Below are positions 50,831 to 60,224 of a stretch of DNA of 64,000 nt, in pieces; the first letter of the stretch is position 1; every line of letters starts with the position of its first letter. The translations under genes and the position numbers were made by a program. The DNA comes from CAWBFD01 sp963788115 (lineage in GTDB: Bacteria > Actinomycetota > Thermoleophilia > Solirubrobacterales > 70-9). The notes beneath the pieces were generated by a model. That model saw only the letters and a program-made list of their open reading frames with translations, was not told the origin of the DNA and ran no database searches. The DNA lies in the NCBI GenBank assembly GCA_963788115.1, contig CAWBFD010000002.1, positions 434,001-498,000 on the forward strand. The letters are read 5' to 3'.

Positions 50831-51237
50831 TCTCGGCCTCCTCTCGCTGGCGGGTCGCGCCCGTCGAGCTTACCCCGCCCCGCCAGGTATCTCGACCACC
50901 GACAGAGCGGACTGATGACCGCCTGGAGCACCGACTGGCACGGGCTGGGGAGCCCGTGGCCTGTACTCCTGGGTTGCGCGACGATGAGCAGCCGGCCACG
51001 GTGCCCAGCTGGCGTAGCTGGCCACCCGCTAACGAGGCGGTTCGTACGGGTAGTGGGTAGCTCCTCTCGACGAACGCAGGGCGAAGCTGCTCTGTAGCGC
51101 TCGTGATCACGGTTGACCAAGCCCACGAGCGCCGCTCCGCCCGGCAGTTCAGCGTCGGCGCGGGCGTTCCCCTCCGTCGTCGCCACGCCGCGAGACCACC
51201 CGCCAAGCCGCGATCGGCCACCTGCGATGATCGCGTC
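50831..51237. other. Gene-free stretch with a degenerate promoter repeat
   Basis: I see no gene in these 407 bases between two divergent genes. On the minus strand GAGATACCTGG near 50885-50897 resembles the GAGATACTGGG segment upstream of the MSQE-family SnoaL genes and may be a decayed copy. Confidence 0.35.
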
Positions 51238-51648
51238 ATGCCCGAGCTCTACGGCCGGGAACACGTCGAGCGCTATCGCGCCACCGACGGCGAGGAGGGC
51301 CACTACTGGCGCGAGGCCCTCGTGCTGTTGCTGACCACCAACGGCCGCAAGTCGGGCAAGAAGCGGACCACGCCGCTGCTCTACGGGCGCCGCGGCGACG
51401 ACGTGGTGCTGATCGCGTCCAACGGCGGCGCGCCTGCGCACCCGCCCTGGTATCTCAACCTGAAGGCAGACCGCGAGGTCGAGGTGCAGATCAAGGGCAA
51501 GAGGTTCAAGTCCCGGGCGCGGGAGGCGACTCCCGAGGAAAGGCCGGAGCTCTGGCGGACGATGGCCGGCTACTACCCGCCCTACGACGAGTACCAGCGG
51601 CGGACCCAGAGGGACATCCCGGTCATCGTGCTCGAGCGCGTTGACTAG
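51238..51648 (+). CDS. F420-dependent nitroreductase-like (DDN family) protein
   Basis: A 136-residue split-beta-barrel protein of the deazaflavin-dependent nitroreductase family: LTTNGRKSGKKRTTPLLYGR, VVLIASNGGAPAHPPWYLNL, then VEVQIKGKRFKSRAREATPEE. F420 cofactor use is inferred from the family and from the actinobacterial setting. It may reduce quinones or nitro compounds. ATG 51238 has no Shine-Dalgarno. Confidence 0.85.
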   Translation: MPELYGREHVERYRATDGEEGHYWREALVLLLTTNGRKSGKKRTTPLLYGRRGDDVVLIASNGGAPAHPPWYLNLKADREVEVQIKGKRFKSRAREATPEERPELWRTMAGYYPPYDEYQRRTQRDIPVIVLERVD

Positions 51649-51868
51649 CCGAGCAGGCTGAGGATCCGCGGCGTGCCGCGCTCAGCCCAGCTCAGGCGGT
51701 ACGCGTAGCCGACGATCGGCTATGCGCGAGGAGCAGAAGCCACGCACGCGCGCGAGCGTCTGGTGCTCGACGTACGAGACGCCCGGTGCCGCGCGACAGC
51801 GGAAGTGCCCGTCGTGACGATTCCGCGCGAATCGTGTTCGCCGGTTCGGCCCCAGGTCGCCGCGCTGG

Positions 51869-52480
51869 TCAGTCGGACTCGTCGAGCCCCAGCGCGTTCA
51901 CCGCGTCCGACCACTGGTACCAGACAACCAGCCGCTTGACGCGCCCGTCACGAAAATCGAACAGGTAGCCAGAGTCGGAGTCCAGCCGCAGACCGCTCCT
52001 GGGTGCCAAATGGTGGCCCCAGACCCTGATCACGATGCGGTCACCGAAGTCGATCACGGCCGTAATCCCGTGGGAGACCTGCTCCCAGTCGCGCAGCCAG
52101 TCGGCCCAGAACGCACGGAATCCGTCGTGGCCGTGGTAGCTCGAGGCGATCCCGGTCAGCTCGACACCGCGGAACTCCATCTCGGCCTCGGGCTCCATAC
52201 CAAGCAGAACCACGTCGAAGTCGCGCCGGTTGATCGCGGCGAAGAGGCGCCGCCAAACGTAGCCCAGGCCGCGCCGGCGCGGCGCGGAGCCCGGAGGCAG
52301 GCGGAGCACGATCCTCAACGCGAGCGGCAGTAGGCGCGGAAACAGGAGGGCGATGCGGTCCCCCAGCGGGCGGCGCATGCCGACGCTCGCGTCCGCTGGC
52401 GTTCTCATCTGGGCCGGTACGCCTGTCGTGGCCGTGCTTCCTCTGGCCGTCCTAATCGGCTCGTCGCTGGGCGCACTCAT
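51869..52480 (-). CDS. SnoaL-like protein with N-terminal extension
   Basis: About 203 residues. The C-terminal 120 form an NTF2/SnoaL domain (RRLFAAINRRDFDVVLLGM, then GHDGFRAFWADWLRDW and GYLFDFRDGRVKRLVVW). The N-terminal 80 are Pro/Arg-rich with a weak hydrophobic part (RIALLFPRLLPLAL). The ATG at 52480 is one of several possible starts, and a later ATG (near 52378) would give a more usual length. Function unknown. Confidence 0.65.
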   Translation of the reverse strand: MSAPSDEPIRTARGSTATTGVPAQMRTPADASVGMRRPLGDRIALLFPRLLPLALRIVLRLPPGSAPRRRGLGYVWRRLFAAINRRDFDVVLLGMEPEAEMEFRGVELTGIASSYHGHDGFRAFWADWLRDWEQVSHGITAVIDFGDRIVIRVWGHHLAPRSGLRLDSDSGYLFDFRDGRVKRLVVWYQWSDAVNALGLDESD

Positions 52481-52674
52481 GTCGTAACTCGAGGTCCGGC
52501 CCCAGATTACTCGGAGAGGCACGGCCATAACCGGAGGCAAACGCTGAGTGAAGGTGGCAATCGGTGACGGGGGCACTGTGGCGGGTTTTGGCCGTTTTGG
52601 CCGCCGCCGCCGTCGCAGTTTTTCCCACCAGCCTCTCGGTCGGCCGCAGGGGCGGGATGACTCGGACTGCGGTA

Positions 52675-53238
52675 TCAGTCCGACTCGTCGCGGACGCGCC
52701 CGTAGCGCTCGTAGATCACGCGCGAGCCGAACGTCCTGGTCTCGATCAGGTCCAGCGGGACGTCTTCAGTGACCGGCGGCAGGAACGGCGTGCCACCGCC
52801 GACGACGACCGGATAGCGGAACATGCACAGCTCGTCGACGAGGCCGAGCTCGATCGCCGCCGCGGCCAGGCCGGCGCCGCCGATCTCGACGTCCTTGTCG
52901 GTCGCGTCGCGTGCCGCGGCGACCTCTTCGGCGAGCGGCGCCTCGGCGAGCCGGGCGTTGCCCTGGACGCTGTCGAGCGTGCGGCTGAAGACGACCTTCG
53001 GGAGCGCGCTCCAGACGTCAGCGAAGGCGTCCGTGTCCTCGTTGTCGCGCAGCGACGGATCCGTCTCCCACACCAGCATCGTCTCGTAGAGCCTGCGGCC
53101 CAACAGGCAGCTGCCGAGCCCGCGGACCTGATCGAGATGGAACCGAAACAGCTCGTCGCTCGGGACGCCCCATCCGAACGCGCCCTCGCGGTCCGCGATG
53201 AAGCCGTCCACCGAGACGCTCATCGAGTAGATCAGCAT
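52675..53238 (-). CDS. DHFR-like (RibD C-terminal domain) reductase
   Basis: A 187-residue DHFR-superfamily protein: MLIYSMSVSVDGFIADREGA, SCLLGRRLYETMLVWE, KDVEIGGAGLAAAAIELGLV for the nucleotide site, and RYPVVVGGGTPFLPP. It is only distantly similar to the one at 27668, so this is a second subfamily. No regulator is adjacent. Start ATG 53238. Confidence 0.88.
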   Translation of the reverse strand: MLIYSMSVSVDGFIADREGAFGWGVPSDELFRFHLDQVRGLGSCLLGRRLYETMLVWETDPSLRDNEDTDAFADVWSALPKVVFSRTLDSVQGNARLAEAPLAEEVAAARDATDKDVEIGGAGLAAAAIELGLVDELCMFRYPVVVGGGTPFLPPVTEDVPLDLIETRTFGSRVIYERYGRVRDESD

Positions 53239-53626
53239 GGCGTCAGCTCTGCCATTAGTGACCGATCGCGAGACGAGAACTCATCGTCGTGGGCGGTCTC
53301 AGCGATCGTACGGCCATTGCCGGCGCCGCACCGAGATCCCGGAAGCGGAACCCGAACGGGACACGCGTCCCGCTGAGCAGGGACTTCGCTCGAACGGCGC
53401 ACGCGTGTGCCGTAAGGGTGGTTCGCTGATGTGTGCCGGTCGAGGCGTCAACGAAGCGGGGGCCCGATTCGATTCTCGTACCACCCCAGGGATCGTCGAG
53501 CGATGTCGCCTGCCCATTTGCGTGAAAGCAGCTACCGCTCGTCGTCCGGAGCGGCTATCCGCCTTGCATGGAAGCGGCAACGCTATCCCCCCGCTGGTCG
53601 AAATGGAATGAGCGAAGATTGCCCAC
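53239..53626. other. Gene-free stretch
   Basis: No gene was found in these 388 bases. Open frames here have unusual composition and no family motifs. A segment near 53463 (GATTCGATTC) recalls a tRNA T-loop but its stems do not pair. Confidence 0.5.
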
Positions 53627-54292
53627 GTGGCTGCCGCCGACATCGCCCCGCAGAACCGCGAGCCTGTGCGATTTCTGGTTTTCTGCGCGTCGTTGCGAGC
53701 CGACTCTCTCAACGGGCAGCTCGCGCAACTCGCCGCCGATACGATCGAGGCCAGCGGCGGCATCGTCGACTCGACCGCGATGCCCGCCTTCGAGACGCCC
53801 TCCTACAACGCGGACGTTCAGGATCGAGCGGGCTTTCCACCCGGCGCCGACCGCTTGCGAGAGTGCATCCAGACAAACGATGCCTTCGTGATCAGCTCGC
53901 CGGAGTACAACGCATCGATGCCGGGGCTGCTGAAGAACACGATCGATTGGGTATCGCGCTTCAGCCCGCAGCCATTCAACGAGAAGCACGGGCTGCTGCT
54001 CTCCGCGTCGCCATCGATGGTCGGGGGCAATCGCGGCGCCTGGGCGCTGCGAGTCCCGTTTGAGCATCTCGGTGCCCGGATCTACCCGGACATGTTCTCG
54101 CTCGCCCAGGCTCATGTTGCCTTCGATGACGACGGCAGGCTCGCCGACCAACAGCTCCAGGAGCGATTCGAGAGCACGATCGTCGGCTTCATGGACCTGG
54201 CTGAAGCCTCGAAGCACTACCCGCGCGTGAAGACGAAGTGGGTGGAGTACCTGGGGGAGCGGCCAGACCCGGCCACCGACCGGATCGAATAG
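53627..54292 (+). CDS. NADPH-dependent FMN reductase family protein
   Basis: A 221-residue flavodoxin-like reductase. FLVFCASLRADSLNGQLA gives the FMN phosphate loop, and AFVISSPEYNASMPGLLKNTIDW is the classic SPEYN motif with the flavin ring contact. It should reduce FMN, quinones or azo dyes with NAD(P)H. GTG 53627 has no Shine-Dalgarno. The last 50 residues form helices not seen in the shortest family members. Confidence 0.9.
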   Translation: MAAADIAPQNREPVRFLVFCASLRADSLNGQLAQLAADTIEASGGIVDSTAMPAFETPSYNADVQDRAGFPPGADRLRECIQTNDAFVISSPEYNASMPGLLKNTIDWVSRFSPQPFNEKHGLLLSASPSMVGGNRGAWALRVPFEHLGARIYPDMFSLAQAHVAFDDDGRLADQQLQERFESTIVGFMDLAEASKHYPRVKTKWVEYLGERPDPATDRIE

Positions 54293-54483
54293 GGGTTCGG
54301 TACGAACGGCGCCGGCGGCCGTGTGCCCTTCACCGGCTAAAGGTGTGAGTTTTGAAACTGGCGCTTTTCGTCCAAAGCGCAACCCGTCATCCACCTTCTG
54401 GCTGGTCTACGGGCGAAGGGGAGCTTGCACTGCCCTCGGCTGAGTGAGTTACATCTCCCCGCTTCAGGTTCACCTACCTGGCG

Positions 54484-54885
54484 CTAGTCAGCCCACCAGT
54501 CGCGCTGGCCCTCGACGTCTTCGCGCGGAGCCTCGCCGAGATTGGGCGCGCCGATGACGAGGATCTCGAGGCCCTCCGGCCCGGCCTCGTAGCCTCGCCA
54601 CGTACCGGGCGGGACGCGCACCGCGTCCCACTCCTTGAGCTCGACGATCTCGCCGTCGAGCTTCATCCGCCCGCTCCCGCGCAGGACCACGTACACCTCC
54701 TCCTGCTTCTTGTGCGTGTGGCCGTACGGAAAGCGATAGGCGGGCGGGACGCGCTGATAGCTGAGGCCGGATTTCTCGAGCTCGAGCGCCTCGGTCGCCG
54801 AGCGGAACTCCAAGTCCGGCGCGCCGTCGAACCTGGGCCCGAGCTCCTCTAGGTCCTCCTTGAGATTCCGGAGCGTGAACGGCAC
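54484..54885 (-). CDS. Cupin-domain protein
   Basis: A 133-residue single cupin. Metal ligands are in FPYGHTHKKQEEVYVVLRGSGRM (H-x-H, Glu) and, more weakly, in VRVPPGTWRGYEAGPEGLEILV; the usual final His is replaced. It may be a sugar isomerase-like or storage protein, or a non-enzymatic binder. GTG 54885 follows TAGGAT (54893-54898) by seven bases. Confidence 0.85.
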   Translation of the reverse strand: MPFTLRNLKEDLEELGPRFDGAPDLEFRSATEALELEKSGLSYQRVPPAYRFPYGHTHKKQEEVYVVLRGSGRMKLDGEIVELKEWDAVRVPPGTWRGYEAGPEGLEILVIGAPNLGEAPREDVEGQRDWWAD

Positions 54886-55135
54886 GGCCGCAATCCTATG
54901 GTGCCCTGCGGGAGCAGGCGTCGCTTCCGCGGACAAGGTCAGTAACCCTCCCCCTGGGAAGCAGCGGTCTCGCCTGCTGAGCACTTCGCCACCGAGGTGC
55001 GACCTTGACCTGTTCCCCACCAGACGAATAGCGTTAGCCTCGGCGCGATGGCGCCGAGTGCCTCGACCCCGTCTGCGCCCCGCAATCGACTGAGGGCCTT
55101 TACCGGCCCCAAGACCCGCGAGTCAGGAGCCGCAG

Positions 55136-56373
55136 ATGGAAGCCTCAGCCTCGACCCCAGCGGCCGCCGCCGATCAGGCGAAGGCCGAAAACGGCGCAAT
55201 CCGCCCCTATGACGTAGATATTCCGCAAGAAGAACCTAGACGACCTCCGCCGCCGCATCGCCGCGACGCGGTGGCCCAGCAAGGAGCTCGTCGCAGATCG
55301 GTCGCAGGGCGTGCAGCTGGCGACGCTGCAGGAGCTCGCGCGCTATTGGACGACCGACTACGACTGGCGCAAGGCCGAGGCGAAGCTGAACGCGCTGCCG
55401 CAGTTCACTACCGAGATCGACGGGGTCGAGATCCACTTCATCCACGTCCGCTCGCAGCACGAGGATGCGTTGCCGCTGATCATGACGCACGGCTGGCCCG
55501 GCTCGGTCATCGAGCTGCTCGAGACCGTCGGCCCGCTGACCGACCCGACCGCGCACGGCGGCCGCGCCGAGGACGCGTTCGACCTCGTGCTGCCGTCCCT
55601 GCCCGGCTACGGGTTCTCCAGTGAGCCCGCCGAGCTCGGTTGGGACGCCGCCCGCACCGGACGCGCGTGGGCGGAGCTGATGCACCGCCTCGGCTACACC
55701 CGCTACGTCGCCCAGGGGGGCGACGTGGGTGCCCTCGTCACGGACCTGATGGGTCGCCAGGCGGTCGAGGGCTTGGTCGGCTACCACCTGAACCTGCTCA
55801 CGGCGGTGCTCGCGGTCGGCGATCAACTGCCCAAGGAATCCGAACAGGAACGCGTAGCGGCCGAGGCGGTCGCGACGTTCAGGGAGGACGGCTTCGGCTA
55901 CTTCCTCGAGATGGCAACGCGGCCGCAGACGATCGGCTACGCCCTGCTGGATTCACCCGTCGCCCTGGCGGCCTGGATGCTCGACCACGACACGGACAGC
56001 TACTACAAGATCTCCCGCGCGTTCGTCGACGGCGAGCCCGTAGGCAATCTCACCCGGGAAAGCATCGTCGACAACATCACGCTGTACTGGCTGACCGGCA
56101 CCGGAGCGTCGACGGCCCGGTCGTACTGGGAGGACGGACGAGCGCTGGCCGCAGCGCTTGCGAGCGGCCAGGCCGCCTCCGGCGGTCTCGGTTCCCGTCG
56201 GCTTCACGACGTTCCCCGGCGAGATCTGGGCGTCGCCCCGGAGCTGGGTCGAGGCGGTCTACCCGGGCCTCGCCTACTTCAACGAGGTCGAGAAGGGCGG
56301 CCACTTCGCCGCCTGGGAGGAGCCGGAGCTTCTCTCGGAGGAGCTCCGGGCGGCGTTCAGCTCGGTGCGTTGA
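55136..56373 (+). pseudogene. Epoxide hydrolase, two frameshifts
   Basis: The protein should be about 410 residues: an EHN N-terminal domain (LDDLRRRIAATRWPS, YDWRKAEAKLNALPQF) and an alpha/beta-hydrolase core (TEIDGVEIHFIHVRS, THGWPGSVIELLETV, VAQGGDVGALVTDLM with nucleophile Asp, and final His in VEKGGHFAAWEEP). The head MEASASTPAAAADQ and the last 70 residues (VPVGFTTFPGEIWASPRSW) lie in other frames; shifts are near 55230 and 56170. It would open epoxides to diols. All catalytic motifs survive, favouring sequence errors. Confidence 0.8.
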
Positions 56374-56554
56374 TCTGTGCGCATGGGCGGCGCGCACAAC
56401 CTGTTGCGCGCCTGGTTCCGGGAAGGACTGGCCGAGGAACAGACCCGGGTTAAGTCGTTGATGGTCGCGCAATCCCGCGTTCCATGGATCGGAGGCGCGG
56501 CCTCGGGAGAGCAGAGCGGTCTGCCCTGGGCGAGGGGGAAGAGGAGACTGCCTT

Positions 56555-56959
56555 CTAGCCGGTCTCCTCCGTTTCGAGTACGAACATCTCCACCGACAGC
56601 TCGGGGTCTTGACGATTGGCGCTCATGAACGCCGAGACCTTGCGCCCAGTCAGCCCCTCGATCGCATCGACGAACCTCGCCTGCATGCTGTCCTGCCAGA
56701 TTTGCCTCGCCTCGCGGACCTCGTACCACCTGCCCGCCTCCAACAGCGTTTGCTCGGCCGCCGAGTAGCCTCCGCCCAAGACGACGATCACGAGCTCCGG
56801 GTGCAGGTAGGTGCGGCAACGGGTCGGCCCTTCGCCGTGGTGCTGCTTGTAGAGGCCGACGATCGCTGCCGATATGTCCTGGCGCAGCGTGCCCCCGCCC
56901 TCCTTGTGAGGCTCCCGCATATCCGCAGCATCCGCAGGATGAAGCTTGTGGTCGTTCAT
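56555..56959 (-). CDS. DUF2294 / MpsC-like protein
   Basis: A 134-residue protein. LRQDISAAIVGLYKQHHGEGPT, then TYLHPELVIVVLGGGYSAAEQTL and RKVSAFMSANRQDPELSVEMFVLE match the DUF2294 pattern; some members are annotated MpsC, part of a membrane-potential-generating system in staphylococci. No partner (MpsA/B) is nearby, so the role here is open. Start ATG 56959. Confidence 0.8.
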   Translation of the reverse strand: MNDHKLHPADAADMREPHKEGGGTLRQDISAAIVGLYKQHHGEGPTRCRTYLHPELVIVVLGGGYSAAEQTLLEAGRWYEVREARQIWQDSMQARFVDAIEGLTGRKVSAFMSANRQDPELSVEMFVLETEETG

Positions 56960-57053
56960 TGACGCTCCGTCCCATGGTCACCGCGGCGGCTGCCCGCCGG
57001 GCTTGCGGGGCGCGGCTGGCGCGGTGACCTTCCCGGGTGGGTCGCGGTCGGGG

Positions 57054-57278
57054 TTACCGTGACCTGGCTATCTCCCCCCTCGCGGTCCGCAGGAGGAGCT
57101 GTCTTGCGGCATTTCGCTGCCAGCTGCGTCCCTGTTCTGACCACGCGTACAACCACAGCGCGGAGCGCTCGTCATCGACCAGATCGGGGATTCGTTGGAT
57201 CTGGTCCTCGATGGAGTCGAAGGGCGTGCCCGCCTGGATCATTCCGGCCACCTCGGCCTCTGCCTGCATCACGCCCAT
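57054..57278 (-). CDS. Small helical hypothetical protein
   Basis: A 74-residue protein: MGVMQAEAEVAGMIQAGTPF, DQIQRIPDLVDDERSALWLYAWSE, then a basic tail. It begins ten bases before the stop of the next upstream small gene, suggesting coupling. GGGAG lies upstream of the ATG. Family not recognised; size and composition resemble stress-induced small proteins of high-GC actinobacteria. Confidence 0.5.
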   Translation of the reverse strand: MGVMQAEAEVAGMIQAGTPFDSIEDQIQRIPDLVDDERSALWLYAWSEQGRSWQRNAARQLLLRTARGEIARSR

Positions 57279-57517
57279 TGCTCCCGGCCCTTCTCGTCGG
57301 AGCGCGCGTCCTCGCGCCCGATCGGCTGAAGGCCCTGCCGTACCTCGCCTACGTCCTGCTCGCCCCCGCCGTCGCTGCCTCCATTGATTCGGTGCAGCCA
57401 GGCGACGTCGTCGCGGATGTCCTGCTCGTGAGCGCGTATCTCGGCGGCTAGAGCCTGGAGTTGGCCTAGCGCCTGATCACGCTCGCGCGCGATGTCGGTG
57501 ATGGCTCCTTCTGCCAT
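57269..57517 (-). CDS. Small coiled-coil hypothetical protein
   Basis: An 82-residue protein beginning MAEGAITDIARERDQALGQL, with a heptad-like helix to about residue 45, then a Gly-rich, less ordered tail. AAGGAGG lies nine bases upstream of ATG 57517, a strong ribosome site. It overlaps the next small gene by ten bases. Function unknown. Confidence 0.5.
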   Translation of the reverse strand: MAEGAITDIARERDQALGQLQALAAEIRAHEQDIRDDVAWLHRINGGSDGGGEQDVGEVRQGLQPIGREDARSDEKGREQWA

Positions 57518-57661
57518 GAGGAGCCTCCTTCCGTGCGACGGCCCGGTCCTCCTCCGCCAGTTCGGCTGACGGGACCGTGCCGCGTTCCGACATAAGCTAA
57601 CAGGCTGGGTTCGGGCTCCCGCTTCTCGCGACCGACCTCAGCAACGCGACGAGCAGCAGGG

Positions 57662-57872
57662 TTAGCGGCGCTCCTCGCGTTTCCTGGCCGCCCGCCGGCG
57701 GGCGGCGAGGTCGTCGGCGTAGAGCTCATCGAAGGGGCTCGGCCCCTCCTCGGCCTCTGCGGCGCGTCGCCACTCCCACAAGGTCCGAATCGCCGTCACC
57801 CTCGCCGATGCCGGCGCGGCCTCGTCCCGGACGATCTTTCTCGAGGACCGCGGTCATCTCCTCGTCAGTCAT
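57662..57872 (-). pseudogene. Small hypothetical protein, single frameshift
   Basis: MTDEEMTAVLEK lies in one frame and VRDEAAPASARVTAIRTLWE to FDELYADDLAARRRAARKRE in another. Deleting one base of the AAA run (57837-57839) joins them into about 69 residues. The SARVTAIRTL motif recalls short helical proteins near phage packaging genes, but no other phage gene is present. Function unknown. Confidence 0.5.
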
Positions 57873-57974
57873 CGTGTGTGGGGCGCTTTTCTTTGCGCTG
57901 AGCTGAGCGGGGGTTGTCTCGATCGTGGCTCACCGGCTCGCGACCTCCCCCCGCCGCGAGATACTGGGCGGGCG

Positions 57975-58394
57975 ATGTCGCAGGAGAACGTCGAGATCGT
58001 GCGGCGGGGAATCGAGGAGTTTCGGGCTGGCTTGGCCCGGGGCGATCCAGGCGCGGTCTTCGACTCCGGCGTGCTCGCACCCGATGCCGAATGGATACCG
58101 GCTCCGAACACACCGGGGCTCAACCCCGTATACCGAGGGCGCGAGGGCTTCGTCGAGTTCCTACGCACTTGGACCGAGGACTTCGAGTGGTCCATCGACC
58201 TGGAGCGTGTGATCGACGCGGGCGACGACCGCGTTGTCGCCGTGTTCCACCAGCAGGCAACCGGAAAGGCGAGCGGCGCGCCCGTAGAGCTGCAAATGGC
58301 CTTGCTCTATGAGCTGGAGAGCGGCCGGGTCATCCGGATGCGGAACTTCCTCGACCCCGCTGAAGCCCTCGAAGCCGCCGGGCTGCGGGAGTAG
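57975..58394 (+). CDS. SnoaL-like protein (MSQENVE family)
   Basis: A 139-residue NTF2-fold protein starting MSQENVEIVRRGIEEFRAGL, with LAPDAEWIPAPNTPG, REGFVEFLRTWTEDF and an end EALEAAGLRE. It is the intact member whose promoter (57927-57974, GATACT nine bases before the ATG) and 3' tail recur elsewhere in the window. Function unknown; ligand binding or cyclase/isomerase activity is possible. Confidence 0.88.
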   Translation: MSQENVEIVRRGIEEFRAGLARGDPGAVFDSGVLAPDAEWIPAPNTPGLNPVYRGREGFVEFLRTWTEDFEWSIDLERVIDAGDDRVVAVFHQQATGKASGAPVELQMALLYELESGRVIRMRNFLDPAEALEAAGLRE

Positions 58395-58406
58395 GGCCTC
58401 GCTCAT

Positions 58407-58643
58407 CTAGTTCATCCCCGCGGTGGGCGCCGGATCCAGCCGCCGCAACTCATCCGCGATCGCATTGCGCTCCGCGAGGATCTCCTCGAGTTCGACCAGG
58501 AGCTCGGCAGCGCGCTCCCCGTCCTCGACGCCGGCATCGACGAATGCCTGTCTTCGTTCACGATTGGCGCGGCGGGCGGCCGCGTAGCGCTCGTAACGCT
58601 TGCTCAGCTCGGCCAAACCGGCGATCCGGTCGTCAAGGCGCAT
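58407..58643 (-). CDS. Small coiled-coil hypothetical protein
   Basis: A 78-residue, strongly charged helical protein (RLDDRIAGLAELSKRYERYA, then AAELLVELEEILAERNAIAD) ending PAPTAGMN. It has good heptad character. It is convergent with the SnoaL gene and divergent from the FkbM gene. No Shine-Dalgarno. Function unknown. Confidence 0.5.
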   Translation of the reverse strand: MRLDDRIAGLAELSKRYERYAAARRANRERRQAFVDAGVEDGERAAELLVELEEILAERNAIADELRRLDPAPTAGMN

Positions 58644-58765
58644 GCCATCTCCCGCTGTGCTTCGCCGCCCACCTGCTCGGGAGTCTTCCCCGCGCGGCCA
58701 AATTTTGGCTGGCCGGCGAGTTGAAGCTCCCTGATCGAGCGGCCGCAGAGCGATACCGTGACGTC

Positions 58766-59596
58766 GTGCCCGGCGGCGCGGATCGGATCACGGGGGCTGC
58801 GGCAAGCGCTGTGGGGCGCTGGAATAAGCCGCGCCCGTACCGCGCCCGATACGGCCTCGCCCGCGGGATGAAGCAAATCGGCGGGATCCGGCTGATCCTG
58901 CCGGGCTTCCTGCAACCGGCTCCGGAGTATCCGCAGTACGCCGGGGTGGAGGAGGCATTCCTGCGATCGCTCGACTACGACGGCCTGACGATCTACGACA
59001 TCGGGGCGTTTCAGGGTGAGATGACGCTGTTCTTCGCCGATCAGGTCGGCGATCGCGGGACGGTCATCGCTTTCGAGCCCCATCCGGGCAACTACCAGCG
59101 CGTGCTCGACAACGTGCGCTTAAACGACTTCTCGAACGTCGTCGTCCGCAACGTCGGCGTCGGCGGGGCTCGAGGGGAGCTCGAGCTCGTCGCGCCGGGC
59201 GGAGGAGGGTTGGCCGGCCGGGCGAGCGGCGCCGGGACGATCAGGGACGAGCTCGAATCCGGGGGCATCGAAGCGGAGACGTTCACCGTTCCGGTGGTCT
59301 CTCTTGACGGGGAGATCCGCGATGGCTCGCTGCCGGACCCCAACTTCGTCAAGATCGACGTCGAGGGCCTCGAGCTCGATGTCCTCGAGGGAATGCGCGA
59401 GACGATCGATCGTTGCAAGCCGCGACTATTCGTCGAGATCCACGGACTTGGTCTCGACGGCAAGCGTGCCAACGCCGCCCGCGTGGTCGAGTTCCTCGCC
59501 GCCTGTGGGTACTCGATGCGTCACGTCGAAAGTGATCAGGCCGTAGAAAGATCGACGTCCGAGCGTGCCGCCGACGGGCATATCTACTGCACCTAG
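58766..59596 (+). CDS. FkbM-family methyltransferase
   Basis: About 276 residues. TIYDIGAFQGEMTLFFAD is the SAM loop, VIAFEPHPGNYQRVLDNVRL follows, and FVKIDVEGLELDVLEGM is the FkbM signature; CKPRLFVEIHG closes the core. Unlike the gene at 3578 it has no membrane anchor. GTG 58766 follows GATACC (58752-58757) by eight bases; the open frame runs further upstream but the sequence there lacks family character. It methylates a sugar or peptide of unknown identity. Confidence 0.85.
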   Translation: MPGGADRITGAAASAVGRWNKPRPYRARYGLARGMKQIGGIRLILPGFLQPAPEYPQYAGVEEAFLRSLDYDGLTIYDIGAFQGEMTLFFADQVGDRGTVIAFEPHPGNYQRVLDNVRLNDFSNVVVRNVGVGGARGELELVAPGGGGLAGRASGAGTIRDELESGGIEAETFTVPVVSLDGEIRDGSLPDPNFVKIDVEGLELDVLEGMRETIDRCKPRLFVEIHGLGLDGKRANAARVVEFLAACGYSMRHVESDQAVERSTSERAADGHIYCT

Positions 59597-59786
59597 CTCC
59601 CGCTCACTCGGATCAGGCCGAAGCGCAACCGCAGGCGTGCCTACCCAGACGGTCGCGGCCATCTCCGCGGTGGGCAGGTTCTCCTCGGCGGGCGGCGTCG
59701 CGGACTTGCAGGCCGCCATCGCGGCCGGCGTCGCCGCCTACCGAGCGGGGGCCGTCACGCGGTGATGTCGATGCTCGGAGTGTCGT

Positions 59787-60224
59787 TCAGCGGAGCTCCT
59801 CGACCAGCCCGATGATGATGCCGTCGGGGCCGCGGACGTAGCAGTACCGGTAGATGTCCCCGTACTGCGCCACCTCGCCCACGAGTTCGGCGCCGTGGGC
59901 GCGCAGGCGGTCGAGGACGTCGTCGACGGCGTCGACGACGAACGTGAGGCGAGGGATGCCCGGGGTGTTCATCGGCGCCCTCGGCGCAATGCTGGTGGCC
60001 ACCGGCGTGTGGAACGTCGACAGCTCGACCCGGCCGTGGCCGTCCGGGGTCCGCACGACGGCGATGTCCGCTCGGACGCCGTCCAGCCCGACGAGCTGGT
60101 CCACCCATTCACCCTCGACTGCTGCCTCGCCCTCCAGTTCCAGGCCCAGTTCGACGAAGAACGCGATGGCAGCCGCGAGATCCTCGACCACAACACCGGC
60201 GTGATCCATCCGGTAGATCGTCAT
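59787..60224 (-). CDS. VOC-family (glyoxalase/bleomycin-resistance-like) protein
   Basis: A 145-residue VOC protein with two modules: MDHAGVVVEDLAAAIAFFVE at the start and PRLTFVVDAVDDVLDRLRAHGAEL later, ending CYVRGPDGIIIGLVEEL. His 8 and Glu near 143 are the metal-ligand candidates. It is divergent from a DHFR-like gene, a combination also seen at 27-28 kb. Start ATG 60224. Confidence 0.88.
   Translation of the reverse strand: MTIYRMDHAGVVVEDLAAAIAFFVELGLELEGEAAVEGEWVDQLVGLDGVRADIAVVRTPDGHGRVELSTFHTPVATSIAPRAPMNTPGIPRLTFVVDAVDDVLDRLRAHGAELVGEVAQYGDIYRYCYVRGPDGIIIGLVEELR

Noticed and set aside
53455..53500. tRNA- or tmRNA-like 3' end around GATTCGATTC
   Set aside because: The flanking bases do not form a T-stem and no acceptor stem partner exists.
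57466..57729. Minus-strand frame of 87 codons
   Set aside because: Overlaps better-supported small genes in other frames; Pro/Arg/Ser-rich with no ribosome site.
57662..57872. Prophage remnant
   Set aside because: One short helical protein recalls phage packaging neighbours, but no integrase, capsid, portal or lysis gene is present.
59426..59765. Overlapping short frames on both strands after the second FkbM gene
   Set aside because: Neither shows a ribosome site, -10 box or family motif; composition is Ala-rich low complexity.
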